From the NCBI GenBank assembly GCA_025093985.1, contig JACAAK010000003.1, positions 124,001 to 188,000 on the forward strand: a stretch of 64,000 nt of DNA, read 5' to 3'. Positions 1-11,435 of this stretch are shown here, in pieces. The DNA is from Calvatia gigantea (taxonomy: Eukaryota; Basidiomycota; Agaricomycetes; Agaricales; Lycoperdaceae). How positions within the stretch are numbered: position 1 is the first letter of the stretch; each line of letters begins with the position of its first letter. Below the pieces are notes generated by a model. It saw nothing but the letters and a program-made list of their open reading frames with translations. It ran no database searches and had not been told where the DNA came from. The position numbers and the translations under genes were made by a program.

Positions 1-919
1 GGGTGATGCGGGCGAAGCGGGGGCGAGGCACCCGAGGACCACCTGCTATTGAGCCTGTGATAGAGGCAGTACGAGATAAATATGAGTTAATTGGAGACTA
101 ATTCTAGAGAGGGTATATGGAAAGGGACCAAAGGACCAGACATCAATATCAAGGAAGGGTGGCCAGTGGATGATGCGAGTTCAGTGAGATGACTTCAAGT
201 TATTGGGGTCAGTATACAGCGTTGAAAACATGCGCGTTTGTACTCACTATTCTGATAGAATGTGTTTTCCCCTCAACCTCGGCCCTTAGCCCTCGGCGTG
301 ACCAGACAATGAAACATTGCTTGGCAAGCGGGTGGTATGAGGAACTGACGTTATATTTGGGCAGGAGTTGTTTGAGATGAGGCTTTGAAACCTTGAGGAG
401 GTATCAGTCGCCAATGAAGGCAACCACAGAGACTGGAGAACAATGCAATGGAGACATTTTGCGAACAGGGAAAGTGCTCCATCCAAAACGAAATGATTAT
501 GTAACCGCACGACAACATTGATGCAGTCTTAACTCTATCTCGTCCTCTGAAACTGCGGGGCCGAAACCCAGTTAGACTTGAAGCTGAAGCTTGACCTTGA
601 AATTTGAAAGTCGAATTTATCCCAAAAACCTGTTAGAACGCATTTCTTTTAAATTCCCAACTAGTTACAACAACCAGGCCTTCAGACCGCAACTACATCC
701 AGGCATCTCCCCACACCCACATTTGCTGGCTTGGCTCGGGAAAGAACCAGCCAACCTTGGGAGCTTTTGGTATCATCGACCCATCCACGCCCCCCTGGCG
801 TGTTCCAAGGGACAATGTAAGGAACCTGAGTGACATAGAGTTCATCGATTTATATTGCAAGGCGCGCTTATTGGAGAGCAGACTTGAGTGTGCACCCCCC
901 TGCAGATACAGTTGTTGGG
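1..919. other. no gene recognised
   Basis: Only short unsupported ORFs on both strands, none with a recognisable motif or with a counterpart elsewhere in the window. Nothing I can annotate. Confidence 0.6.
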
Positions 920-1640
920 CCATTGTTTAGCTAACCCTCCGCATCTCTCCGTTGACTTTCTCTCGCCCACCACTGATCCGATCATCCTAACAAAGTTGCC
1001 AATCGCGCCATCTCTCTCCGAGGATATGATACCCTTTCCTCACCTTTTCCATTCTCGCAAATTTGTCTCGATCAGCAGGTAGCACGAGACCCACCGCAAG
1101 GTCGCCTCAAGCTTCATCCGCAATCTTTCTGCCAATGCGATACTGCGTGTGTTAAATGGATTGGCATTTCAATATACCCTCCGTAGTCCCAAGCCGGTTG
1201 GACCACCTAAGGGGTCGGAGGTGGGGTCCAATAGCCAGTGCAACAAAAAACCGACTGCATTCGTGGAGACATGTGTGCGTTGAAAGTCAGGGAGGATGGT
1301 TATCCCGATCTCGACTGAGAGGTGCTCCAGAGAGGCGTTGAGTAAGCCTATCTATCATTCCCGCGAACTCATTGTTAACGCTCCCCCGAGTTTTATCGAA
1401 AATGGCGAAGTGGATCTGTATCTGTTTAGTTCTCATCGCTTCTTCATATGATGGACCGAATGTTTCGCGGGAGTCAAACGGCCCAAAGGGTAGATAGTTG
1501 AACAGTTTGGAGCGGGGCTTGGTTAATTGCGAACCTCGGTGAATGAGATGAGGGGATCCACGGTACGAATTTGAGACGAGACATTTCAAGACTCAAGGGA
1601 ACAGGGAAGCAGAATCTCTCAAATGGGGTAGCTGTAGTGG
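920..1640 (-). pseudogene. GNAT acetyltransferase relic (copy G1)
   Basis: Degenerate copy of the GNAT gene that is intact at 10505, 26281 and 37719. From about 1590 downward it still reads blocks seen in those copies (FGPFDSRE, then a degraded SYEEAMRT, then FAIFDKTR), and near 925-1100 it matches their C-terminal coding end. The frame is lost between these blocks and no single ORF covers the gene, so it is non-functional. Its divergence from the other copies is much greater than theirs from each other, so it is an old duplicate. The adjoining 1641-2227 holds no gene I recognise. Confidence 0.7.
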
Positions 1641-2227
1641 TACGAGTGACACAGTTGTGCTATTCGGGTTGGACTTCTGGTGGATGTTGTTGACGTTGAG
1701 CAACAGCTTCCTGGTCGTTGCAATGCTTGCTTCCCTCCCAGGCAGGTGTCAATGACTTGGTTTTGAGCGAGTCCTCTCTCTGGAAGTCACATTTTAAGAG
1801 CCCCTGCTGAACATCGTACTGGTAAGACTTGAGAGGGTCGAAGAGAACGACAGTGTGGTCGAAGCCAGACCGGTGGTCCACAGAACAGCCTCGCAAATAC
1901 CAGGTTTAAAGAGGCACCGAATTCGATCGATCTCGTTGCTCAGCTGGTTGCTTTCATCCATATATGGATTACTAGACGGAAATTATAGAAGGTAGGAGCA
2001 ACGATCAAGGCCGTTCGTTCAAGGGGTCCACGCTTGAAACACATGGCTAGGCAAACACAACTGAAGAAGCTATTCTCTGCAAAGATGATAATCGATATGA
2101 GAGATGGCTGCTGAGTGTCCAAGGCTAATATATTCGGTTTGGGACATCGGCCCGGGCGGTGATGAGATGGTGAAACGTAATCGAGCGGCGCGGGAACCGG
2201 ACAAACAACCTTCCTTGGATATCCGGT

Positions 2228-3552
2228 TTACTCCTGCGAACGTAACTTGAGTCTTACCATGCCTTTCTCCTCACACCGGGGTAGAAACTCCCGTATACGG
2301 GACTCTACCTCTTCCCAATATTCTGGCCACCTACTCCATGGAAAGGAAAGAATGATCCGGCAGAGCAAAGGACGTGAGTGGACATTTTGGTCCACGGACC
2401 TAAGCTTTGCAAGGTTGGTCCCATTTGGTTCCCAGTTCGAAATGGCAATTTCGAGGACCTCAAGGTCAAGCGCGAAGTGAGTTTGCTTGAAGAGGTAAGG
2501 GATAACTTCGACGGCGACATTGAGTGTCGTCTTCAGGGTGACGCGCTTCAGAGAAGTATTTTTCGTGAATTGTTTGAGAGGAGCGTCCGGATCGTGAACT
2601 GTAAAGTGGGCTGAGTGAAGGCACTGAGCACATCGAAAGTAAACTGGCAGACAAAATATCACATACCGCCCGGCGTGTAATCAGCCACTCCCAATACAAG
2701 TTCTTCAAGATTCGACCCAATTATATCCAGGAACACCCGGAGGTAACTGGATTTAATATGATCATTCCATATGAAGCTATGCACCGCCAACGACGAAATG
2801 CTCATGTAGCGTGGTCGACAGGCTATCACCCACATTGTCATTTCCATCAGCGTTTGCATGTCAAGAGTGAGCTTTCGGAGTGATTTTGGTGGATGAGGTA
2901 AGGGGTACAGACTAGGATCGATTGTTTTGTAACGGCCGTCGTCGGCAAGAAAAGCAGTCACCCCTTCAACAAATGGACACAATTGAATTATGTCAACAAT
3001 GTCTTTGAAAGATGTGGGTTTAGGAGTGTAAATCACAAGAGACCTGATCTGGGAGAGGACTGATAGTGAAGGGGGGTCGAGAGTATCGCCATTACCACCC
3101 TTGTCAGAGGGCAGAAGACTATCCTCGAATTCTATCGTTTGAAGAGATGGAAATAGGGCTGCGCCAAGGGTGGAGAGCGCCGAAAAGAATGATTTGGGAG
3201 CAGAGGGTTCACTCTGGAGATCAATTCCGTATGACGGCTTGGTGGGCATTTCTGTAGTGAAGTCCAAAACTTTGATAAAAGCAGGATCGATTGTGCGGAG
3301 TGGTGATTGGAAGACGCCAACGAGGGCGAGGACATCCTCCGGCTCTGCCCTGATTCTGAATTTCCCTGTTGGGAAGTACAGAGATAACAGTCGACGTCGG
3401 GCGAGCTCCATCCAGGTTTTGCAGACAAGCGCGCATGTCAATAACGCGCGCCTATGCTGCGAATGCCAAAGTTCATACGCATCTGAATGCGGGATGAAGC
3501 TGATAATATGTTCCAGCATTTCGATAGGAAGGTGTGGGTCCTGTCCGTCCAT
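2228..3552 (-). CDS. F-box domain protein, two exons
   Basis: Predicted 422-aa protein from exons 3552..2667 and 2610..2228, joined by a 56-nt intron that starts GTATGT and ends CTCAG. The phases match (886 + 383 nt); an ACAG acceptor 12 nt further on is also in frame. Residues 7-55 form an F-box (LPIEMLEHIISFIP, then an LTCALVCKTWMELARR segment), which by family knowledge binds Skp1 and brings substrates to an SCF ubiquitin ligase. The rest carries spaced leucine-rich strands (SLQTIEFEDSLL, SLRKLTLDMQ, LEELVLGV, DLEVLEIAI) typical of the divergent repeats in Agaricomycete F-box proteins. No stop or frameshift is seen. It is present once in the window, unlike its neighbours. The substrate is unknown. 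Confidence 0.82.
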
Positions 3553-4759
3553 GGGCGAGCGTAATTACTACCGTGTGGCTGAAAACCAAGTCGACTTGAG
3601 CTTGAATCCGAAGTGGTTACGTAATGTTTGCGTTCTCAGGCTATTCCCAGTTGGAAGCAAATGAGTGGCTTCGCACTTCTACATGTTCCACAGGTCCCGG
3701 TCAAGCCCCACCTGACCCAATTCCGAGTGATAAGGATATGTTGATGGAGTTGGTTGCAGCTTTTTATAGTCTAAAACATACACAGAAGGGTGGGGAAGGT
3801 ATTGGGCACACCTATAGTGAGGGGAGTTCGAAAACTTCGATGGGAGACCTCTGGGTTTGTGAAAGATGACCAAGTACCCAATATCTCCCCGCTATAAGCG
3901 GATTTCCCTATCCCAACCAGTTGTTCTTCTCCCTGAGTTCGTCAAGTTGAAGAAAGCCTCATGTCTGAAACATCCGAGGCGACGAACAGGGAACTAGCTG
4001 TGCAAATGATCAGTGAGTGGGCGGGGCAAACTCCAGAAACCCGACTCAAATACTTCCCAAATCGGAGCTCGAAAGGACGTACCCAAATTCGTCTCAACTA
4101 CTTGCATCTGCATATCAGCCCCTCTAACATTTCCGACATGAAAATACGACTCTCCGGGAGCGCTTCTGTCAAGTGACAATCCATAAGAGGGCTACTTCCT
4201 CCACAGGGCCGTTGGTATGGATGTGCGTGGCATATGGGGAGCCAGGGTCTGGGTGTGCATGCATGGCCCCCCCGAGCTATGAACTTCGTGGGGCCCTTTT
4301 TAATGAGAGAGCCCGTCACTGCAACCCAGACCAGCCAAAAGCCCTGAGCAGCGACATTGGTGAAAAAGCAATTGAACACGCACGTATATGAAATAATAGA
4401 ACATTTGAGTGTCGCGAGGCGGCCTAGCGTAGCGCCTGGGGTTTGGGTTCCTTGTGTCTGGCTCGTTTGAAAAGACATGGCTCAGTGGATTGGGAGGCGC
4501 CGGACAAGCAAGATTTGGCATACATGTTATCTGGGTGAGACGGCGATGACCAGCTCAAGGTCTGGGGGGTAAATATTTGTTAGGATTCATTGTTCTGTGA
4601 AGCTAACACATTCGCCTATTATATTGAACACAAGTGTAACACGTTGCGTGAGAACATCAGGGGACACAATCCTTCTATAGTGATCCCAACTCCGCCTTCA
4701 GCGCCGCTGATCCACTGTTACTCCAGACAATGACCCCCCGGGACACCCACCAATTCACA
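3553..4759. repeat. diverged copy of block D, no clear gene
   Basis: About 4098-4480 resembles the block lying next to the GNAT copies at 11.5, 27.3, 34.5 and 38.7 kb. On the minus strand it reads a peptide ending in ESRIFMSEMLEG, comparable to SQIFMSDILAEV in the block at 11.5 kb. The reading frames of the copies do not agree along their length, so I treat this as repeated, probably non-coding or decayed sequence. The stretch 3640-3900 also recalls the GNAT upstream flanks (an AAATGACCAA tract followed by CCC-rich sequence). Confidence 0.5.
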
Positions 4760-6888
4760 TCAAAATGTCCAATCGCCTTGGAGCGAACGAATACCACCCT
4801 GCTTTTGAGCGGAACTCCTTCCTTGGGCCGACGACGTCGGTGCAGAAATCTTCTTGGGGAGTGGGCCCAAAGTCCCAGGCGCAGTCGTTTTAGAGAGTTC
4901 TTTAACCTCCTTTGACTCTGCGGCAAACTTTCTCTGCTCTTTGCACGTACAAGGCCTCCAGCGAAAGGTGGGCTTTGGAGGAGCTCGTCTGGGCGAATGA
5001 CTAGGCCTGGTTTCTGGAAGTGGGAGGTGTTTCCTGAGATTTGTCATTATAGCGAGAAGCCGGGGCCAAAACAATTGTAGGTTTTCGGGATCAAAGGATA
5101 GGTCAATTGGGGAGGGGGGGATTTGTGATATTGTCGATGGGTCGGGATCAGGGTCGGCGAAATGTTCAGGATGCAACGAGGGGGTGTACAATCTGTCGCT
5201 GATGAAGATGTTCCGGAAATCAATGATGACGTTCTTGCTCTTATCGAATGGTGCTTCAGATGTGGCCCACTTCCATCCATAGGGATGTAGGATTTCCTCT
5301 AAAAGCACTTCCTCAGAATACGCGAGAAGATTTCCTAACATGCAATCAACACATTCCGGATTATCTGAGAAATATGTAAACCATGCAATCTGAGGTATCA
5401 TCGGGAGGGGGGGTTACTTACCATTGCTATTAGCAGAGTCGTTGCGGCCGATGATAGAAGGATTTTTTGGGAACTGAGTCAAGAATGAGCTCCCGTGGAG
5501 CGCACTCCAATATTCCAGAAACGCACTTGCTTAAGTAAATGCTTGACCGCATCCACATGGGTGTGAGCGTTCAAAATCGCTTCTCGGACGCATCCTTGAT
5601 GTGCTAGAACAGTTTGGAGAACCGCAAATAGGTCTTTGTCCAACGGAAAGATGTCCAGGATCTTGAGTTTGTGGACACATTGTTCCGCCGCCCAGGTCGA
5701 CGAAAAAGCAGAGAGTAAGGATGCAAACGTCTTTGCAAAAAGCTGCAATAATTTGGGCAAGGACGACGATATCTCCGGAAGTAAGTCGCTACAAGATAGT
5801 GTGTGAGTTTGCTTTCATCATGGAGAGGAGCGACTCACCCCAAGTCGGAGGATTGGAGATAAGAGAGCGCGCTGATGACTTCTTTACCTAACAGCCTTGT
5901 CAATGCGTCCGATGCCCACCATGTGCCCAGTGTTGAGTATCTGGCTAGAACTCGAACGGAATCCTCTTTTCCCAGGATATGTTCCTTGAAAAGGTGGTCC
6001 ATTAAGGGGCTGTCAAGGACGGCCGAGCCAGCGGTCTCATAGCGCTGCCTCAAGGGTAGCCAATACAAGCAAACCTAAGGAGGTGTTACCATTCAGGTAC
6101 ACGCCCACTGAGAATAAGATAGATATAGCGTACACGGATGATGTGTTGCTGATATCGCACGATAATGTCGGGTGTGAACGGTGTAATTTCAACTTCCTTA
6201 GGGTTGAGTGAACTCCAAAGTCGCGCAAGTTCCGTTGCTCGCGTTTCAAAAGAAGGCATTTTTCCGTCTTCTATGGCACCAAAGTATTCGTCAATAATGT
6301 CCATAGAGGCGTCAACTGTTGCAGGTCACGTCAGGAAATGATGTAAGCACGAAGATGAAACGCCCTCACTAAATCCACGGCTAGAGCGCCCCCCACTGAG
6401 AACAAGCGAGCGCCTCGCCTTCCATGCCTGACGTTTCATCCCGACTTGAGTTTCAAGTAGAGATTGGATTATGAGTGAAAGAACGTACTGTTTCAACACT
6501 GAGCTTCAGCTCGGCACTTCTTATTCTGGCGGCCTCAATGGCCAGGACGACCGACCGATATTGAGAGTGAATCTCGCTGACGTTAAGTTTGTCAGGCTCT
6601 GAAAAGAAGGCGATAATCTCATGGGCGAGTTTGATGGAGATTGCTCCCAATTCAAAGCATTTCTTCCAGACCTGGTTTATCTCCTGCTGGGCATCAAAAT
6701 ACTGAGGACTACGGGGCATTGAGGTCGTTCTATCCATATCTGCACACCTGTAGTCGAACTTAGCCAGAAACTTTTCAAACCTGCCACGGATGGGCGTACT
6801 CAGCTGCTTGTTCCAAGAGTTTCTCGATAGCACCAGCGAGGTTGGTGGAGGCATTTTTGAAAGGGAGAAACGTATCAGCGCTTGCCAT
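4760..6888 (-). CDS. family A protein A1, intact, 7 exons
   Basis: Unrecognised protein of 566 aa. Exons on the minus strand are 6888..6788, 6747..6485, 6315..6134, 6074..5839, 5788..5527, 5473..5422 and 5364..4760; every phase fits and the total is 1701 nt. Introns are 40-60 nt except intron 2 (169 nt). The start MASADTFLPFKN is shared by A2, and A4/A5 have MxDSDTFSLFKH at the same place. Visible features are a helical N-half (VWKKCFELGAISIKLAHEI), a VRVLARYS block, a long helix FAKTFASLLSAFSSTWA, a cysteine pair CVDCMLGN just after the last intron, a Pro/Ser-rich stretch, and a basic C-terminus ending in DWTF. No signal peptide or known catalytic motif was seen. Intron 2 has a weak donor (C|GTTCTT), supported by the same phase-1 position in all five copies. 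Function is unknown. Confidence 0.75.
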
Positions 6889-7746
6889 TGTGTAACGTTG
6901 CTAGTCAGTTGAGAAGAGAAAGTGGGAACAAGATGAGCACAGGTTTATTAGTTTCACTCTCGTGGGACAACGTCTGCTGGCTTCACCAAGGCAACTCGAA
7001 TAGAACAGGGCCTTAACCATATATATCGATTTGCTTCAGGTCGCATCTCTTCCCACCATCATTCTTGACATGCCAACTCCAAGGCCCATCTTTATCTATC
7101 AAATCCCGACATTTTCTGTCAAATAATACCCGCGTGTAGATGTTTGGCCTGGGCAACTGTAGGCAGATAACCACACGCAAGGTCTTGCAGAAGCTAAGCC
7201 TGAACAAGTCACGATCCGTATAAGAAAACGCACCAACGCCAAGGATACCACAGTTGGTGGCGACTAAGGATTCGCTAACGCTCAGCGCTCAGCTTTGAGG
7301 GCGACAGGGAACCTTATGGTGGCGAGGCGTGTGATGAAAGTACTCTACTTTGGGGTAGTCGCCAACACACTTAGTCATAAGGATGTCCTCGGTATACACC
7401 CGAAATAAGGAACTGAGCAAACTCACCGGACACTAGCGTGTCTCCTTTGTCTCCTTTAGAAACCGTGATAAACCCCTCTCACGTCGAAGCTCTACGGAAC
7501 GTCCCCCACTCCGTCTGCGAGCTTCCGCATTCACAAACATGTCCCTCCGATACCCTGGCCATGGAAACTTGACCTCGGGAGAGACCTTCGAGGTGACGAT
7601 CAAGCAGAGGACCCCCCGTCAGGTCTTCCCACAAGAATGTCGAGGAGGGAGGAGAGATCGAGCAGTGTAGTCATATGCTGTGGAACTTGGGCAGGCTTTT
7701 GTCGTGACAGTGTATGCACTATTCAAGGACTGTTGTTCTTGCGACC
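6889..7746. repeat. duplicated upstream flank of A1
   Basis: No gene seen. The sequence is a diverged copy of the regions upstream of A3 (46.8-48.0 kb) and of the block at 36.1-36.6 kb, sharing for example the run around TCAGCGCTCAGCTTTGAGGG and the GGCGAGGCGTGTGATG stretch. It ends at the TA (7747-7748) where the Tc1-like element inserted. Confidence 0.6.
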
Positions 7747-7748
7747 TA

Positions 7749-7958
7749 CAGTAAGGGACAAAACCCTTCCAATGATTTTGACTTTTTCATGAAATCTCAA
7801 ATAACTCAGCAACCAGTAAAGGTATCCACTTCAGAATTTAAATGTAGGTAGTCTTGTATCTTATCTACAAATAGGTATAAACAGCATTATGTAATATTAA
7901 GTTCCTGTGGTGATATGAATTAATCAACATTATGAGTCCATTGGAAGGGTTTTGTCCC
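7749..7958. repeat. left end of Tc1-like element, compound inverted repeat
   Basis: The outer motif GGGACAAAACCCTTCCAATG is at 7755-7774 and its exact inverse complement lies at 7939-7958. The end is therefore itself palindrome-like, with about 165 bp between the arms. The segment 7775-7860 also mirrors the right end (tract TGAAATCTCAAATAACTCAG). Tc1 relatives with IR/DR ends carry two transposase-binding sites per end, usually as direct repeats; here the inner copy is inverted. Confidence 0.85.
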
Positions 7959-7987
7959 TCTGTCTGAAACTACACAAAATCAGTTCT

Positions 7988-8683
7988 CTAGTACTTTGTA
8001 TAGCCCCCTTTGGCCTGTAAAACAGCCTGAACCCTCCTAGGCATACTCTCTATCAAATTCTGACACACTGATGCAGGAATTTTGCCCCATTCTATATCCA
8101 CCCTTTCTCTGAGTTCAGTTATGCTGGAAGGGTAGTTTTCATACTCTTCTAGCCTGTTTTTGACATAAGTCCAGAGCTGTTCAATGGGATTAAGGTCTGG
8201 GGACTGTGGTGGCCACTCCATAACCTTTAAACCACTGTTTTCAAGCCACATTTTTGCTTTTTTGCTTGTGTGTTTGGGGTCATTGTCCTGTTGGAAAAGG
8301 ACTTGCCACTTCTTCTTCCTGTATTTCTTGAGACTTTGGTAAAGTTTGTCATCAAAAATGCGAACATAAAGGTCACCATCCATGGTACCTTCAATGTGGT
8401 GTATATGGCCAGGCCCCTGCCATAGCATGCACCCCCATATCATGCAAGAACCTCCTCCAAACTTGACAGTTCCATTCACCAGCCTGTCACTAAGCCCCTC
8501 TCCTGCTGTTTTCCACACCCAATGCCTTCCATCTGACCCCATCTGATTGATTTTAGTCTCATCTGTCCAAACTACCTGCTTCCAGCCCTCCACAGTCCAG
8601 TTTGCATATGTTTTTGCAAACACCAGCCTCTTCTGCTTGTGAACCCTAGTGAGTAAAGGCTGTTTTCTCTTCACTACAGCCTT
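7988..8683 (-). pseudogene. Tc1-like transposase, catalytic part
   Basis: 231 codons holding the whole DDE catalytic domain: VVWTDETKIN (first Asp), FQQDNDPKHTS (second Asp) and SPDLNPIEQLW (Glu). There are 34 residues between the second Asp and the Glu, the DD34E spacing of the Tc1 group. The segment is open throughout and ends in a normal stop. It lacks its own start, because the N-terminal third lies 15.4 kb away beyond the gypsy element. By family knowledge the protein cuts the element out and inserts it at TA. Confidence 0.88.
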
Positions 8684-8688
8684 CATCC

Positions 8689-8995
8689 TGTTACGACCTT
8701 AGTCGGTTTAGACCTCAGGTTGCAGCTCTGGCTAAGTCTTGAGGGCGAGTAAGGGAAAGAGAACAAAGGTGGTTAAGCGTACCAAATACAACAGGGTGTA
8801 TGTACGCTTAAATACGTCTAGATCTATCCGGTTGAACGGATGGAGTAACTACATGAAACGTCCGGTCAAGGCGTAGTAGTTGGTACGAGTCATATCATCG
8901 GAGAACGCTGGACTAGAATAACTGAAACAGGTACGCAGATAGTTAGGAATGTAGAATAGCACGGAACTCGTTATGATCGGTGAAAACTCATAACA
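8689..8995 (-). repeat. gypsy 3' LTR
   Basis: 307 bp, same sequence as the copy at 23812-24118. On the minus strand it is preceded by a purine-rich CGGAGGGTAT tract at about 8996-9005 that could be the polypurine tract. Confidence 0.92.
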
Positions 8996-9013
8996 ATACC
9001 CTCCGATTAGACT

Positions 9014-9186
9014 TCATGCCTCAGGAAGTTCGTCAAACTCTCCATTGACTACGGCTGCGGCGAGGGCTTTCTTGGTGGCCCCGATGAGGTACTTTCCTTC
9101 GTTGGAGCGTGCGAAGAAGACGGGCAAGTGGCTGCGGCCATCTTGACGGATAGGGACTGGGACTCCGTTGAAGGGGAACTCAGTGA
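9014..9186 (-). CDS. gypsy accessory ORF, 3' part (split by copia)
   Basis: Last 55 codons and stop (TGA at 9014-9016) of the ORF described at 18226. It reads EFPFNGVPVPIRQDGRSHLP and ends GEFDELPEA. It starts at the AGTGA duplication that borders the copia 5' LTR and ends 18 bp before the gypsy 3' LTR. The stretch VFFARSNEGKYLIGATKKAL is basic and amphipathic. Not translatable on its own because it has no start. Confidence 0.75.
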
Positions 9187-9594
9187 TGTTGAATCTCGAT
9201 CCGTACCACTACGTTGGTTCAGTCTATTTATAGCTGAAACGGATTCTTGAGTACTTCACTCTTGAAGAGAGATAACGAACAATGTACTAGACCGCACTCT
9301 AGGTTGCTGGTCATGGTCTATTAAATAGAACAATGTACGCAGTATGCTCTGTATATGCTACTGGCAGATAAGACCTCACCTGTATTAGGTAGAACGGCGC
9401 ACAGACCAGAGACATTAGATATATAAGACCTATGTAGTATGCGTATATTCTTTAGACAATCTAGTCTTTCATCTGCCCATCATTCCTCTAAGATATCCTC
9501 TAGCTACAGTCTACAACTATCATCTCAACAAACCCAGTGAGTACGACTCCCCTCCGCCACTAGCGCAAGCTACCGTGGTGTACTCGTCTTAACA
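9187..9594 (+). repeat. copia 5' LTR
   Basis: 408 bp, TGTTGAATC ... CTTAACA. Matches the 3' LTR at every position I compared. A TATATAAG motif (about 9420) is a plausible TATA box for the element transcript. Confidence 0.95.
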
Positions 9595-9610
9595 GGTTAT
9601 GGGCCCCGAC
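9595..9610 (+). other. copia primer-binding site (half-tRNA type)
   Basis: GGTTATGGGCCCCGAC begins at the first base after the LTR. The GGTTATGGGCCC core matches the primer site of Drosophila copia, which pairs with the anticodon stem-loop part of initiator tRNA-Met instead of with a tRNA 3' end. By that precedent priming would be from a cleaved tRNA half. Confidence 0.75.
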
Positions 9611-9790
9611 CGCCGCTCACTCCGACCGCGTTTGCAACGCTGGTAGAGTGTAGGAGGCTACGGTCGTACGCAACCTGGGAGACGGTGGTCCTTTGGTCCA
9701 TTTGATCCCTGTGTCTGCCCCATGTTGCGACGCGTGCATCACGCACTGCAGTCCTACATGATGCTAACGCGTGTTTACCCTATCTTAGAT

Positions 9791-10132
9791 ATGTCTAAAC
9801 CGGTCCCTGCTCCGCAGGGCTTTGTTCAAACCCCTAGCGGGCAGCTTCCCGTCCTTACAGGGACGGGGAACTACACTATCTGGTCGCTTCGCCTTCGGTC
9901 TGCACTTATGTGCATTTCCTTAAACGACTGCTCCTGGACCGGATGGGATTTCTCTGGAGCCATGGACGAGCCAGTCCAATACGAGCAGGCCTACGGACCT
10001 GAGCACCCTGCTATCCCGGCGACTAGCACTTCGCCGGCACGTCCCGCACGACCAGGAACTCCAATTCCTGCGACTGCTGAGGAGCGCCGCAGTGTTGGTA
10101 TGGCCAACAACCTCCGAATGCGTGCCCTTGGG
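9791..10132 (+). pseudogene. gag: copia Gag, N-terminal 114 codons (interrupted)
   Basis: Starts MSKPVPAPQGFVQTPSGQ and carries the LTGTGNYTIWSLRLRSAL motif typical of copia Gag N-termini, followed by a Pro/Ala-rich linker. At 10132 the frame runs into the 2001-bp host fragment; the extra residues read beyond that point are not Gag. The rest of Gag resumes at 12366. The ATG at 9791 is preferred over 9722 because the conserved Gag motif follows it at the usual distance. Confidence 0.88.
9901..10132 (+). repeat. 232-bp duplicated gag segment, left copy
   Basis: Runs from TGCACTTATGTGC to CGTGCCCTTGGG and is repeated at 12134-12365 with no difference seen by eye. The two copies directly abut the 2001-bp host fragment, so they look like an unusually long target-site duplication. 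Confidence 0.95.
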
Positions 10133-10504
10133 GTCACGGGCCTGCCTGGCCCAGGCACTCGAGCAGGAACCGAAGGGAACAAGATGCATGACCGTGCGAA
10201 ATGCTGGGAGGAGGCGAATGGGGGAGGCGTCGAGGAGGTCGAACAGATGTCCTTGGTTGACCAGGACAAAGATGCAAGAATATGCTGCTTTCAAGACCGC
10301 AAGAGTCATAGAAAGCAATCATCAAAATCATTTCGTGTACCTTGCCCGAAATATCTCAGTAAAATAGTATACGAAGGACATCGATAGTTGAGCACGAAAG
10401 GTGGTCGGCTATACGGGATAATCTCAGCATCTTCCTACACGGTATGCGTATGGGCTAACAGAATTGAATGCTCGCCGCCCCTGCAAACAAAGGCTGTCCA
10501 GTGA

Positions 10505-11227
10505 TTAGCTAGTCCTCTGCATCTCTTTGTCGACCTTCTCCCTCCCACCACCGATCCAATCATGCCAACAAATCGCCAATCGCGCTGTATCTCTCCCAGG
10601 ATGTTCCTCTCTCGGATCCCCTTTCCTCACCTGTTTCCTCCCCACGAGTTTGGCTCGATCAACAGGCAGCACGCGAGCCCATCGCAAGACCGCCTCGTGC
10701 TTCATCCCCAACCTTTCCGCAAGTGCAATACTGTGGGTGTTGAGTACATCCGCGCTCCAACAGACTCTCCGTAATCCCAAGCCGGTCGGACCACCTGATG
10801 GGTCGGAGGTGGGGTTGAGGAGCCAATGCAACAGGAGTCCGATCACGTTAGACGAGACATGTGTACGGTGAAAGTCAGGAAGGATGGTCAACCCGATCTC
10901 GACCGAGAGGTGTTCTGTTGAGGCGTCGATGACTCGGAGAATTATCATTCCAGCGAATCCTTCGTTTACGCTCTCTCGTGTTTTGTCAAAGACGGCGAAG
11001 GCAAGATATGTGTGCGGAGTTCTAATCGTTTCTTCATACCACGAATCGAATGGTTCACGGGGGTTGAATGGTCCAAAGAAACGAAAATCTAATAGTTCAG
11101 GGTGAGTTTTGATTGATTCAACGAACCTCGGTGAATGGAGTGACGGGACCCATGGTGTGAGTTTGAGACGAGCGTTTTCAAGGATGGAGGGAGCGGGGAA
11201 GCAGAAGTCTCCACTAGAGCCGACCAT
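10505..11227 (-). CDS. GNAT acetyltransferase G2, inside the copia element
   Basis: 240 aa, single exon. RimJ/RimL-like (Acetyltransf_3) layout: NARLKLTPWVPSLHSPRFVE start, FAVFDKTRESV and FAGMIILRVID strands, VEIGLTILPDFHRTHVSS near the acetyl-CoA binding region, then RRVCWSADVLNTHSIALAER followed by LGMKHEAVLRW, the usual final GNAT motif. By family knowledge it moves an acetyl group from acetyl-CoA to an amine; the substrate is unknown. It differs from donor G3 (26281) at only about four residues (for example P/L in WVPSLH, H/D in CWHDW). Its whole upstream flank was copied with it, so it may be expressed. The orientation opposes copia transcription. Confidence 0.85.
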   Translation of the reverse strand: MVGSSGDFCFPAPSILENARLKLTPWVPSLHSPRFVESIKTHPELLDFRFFGPFNPREPFDSWYEETIRTPHTYLAFAVFDKTRESVNEGFAGMIILRVIDASTEHLSVEIGLTILPDFHRTHVSSNVIGLLLHWLLNPTSDPSGGPTGLGLRRVCWSADVLNTHSIALAERLGMKHEAVLRWARVLPVDRAKLVGRKQVRKGDPREEHPGRDTARLAICWHDWIGGGREKVDKEMQRTS

Positions 11228-11435
11228 GGTCGTCAGCCTTTAACCCAGTCGAAGTTCCGTGTAAGCGAATTTTGATGATTTATTCTGACTCACATGATGT
11301 CGTGAAAAATGACCAAAGAATAGCCCATCTGATCTCTCTCCGTTAAAATACACGGGTTCTATTACCTCGGTACGCAGAAGAAAGCTTCACGTGTGCAATT
11401 TTTATTAGGCCTCTCTATCTGGGGGTTATTTTGGG

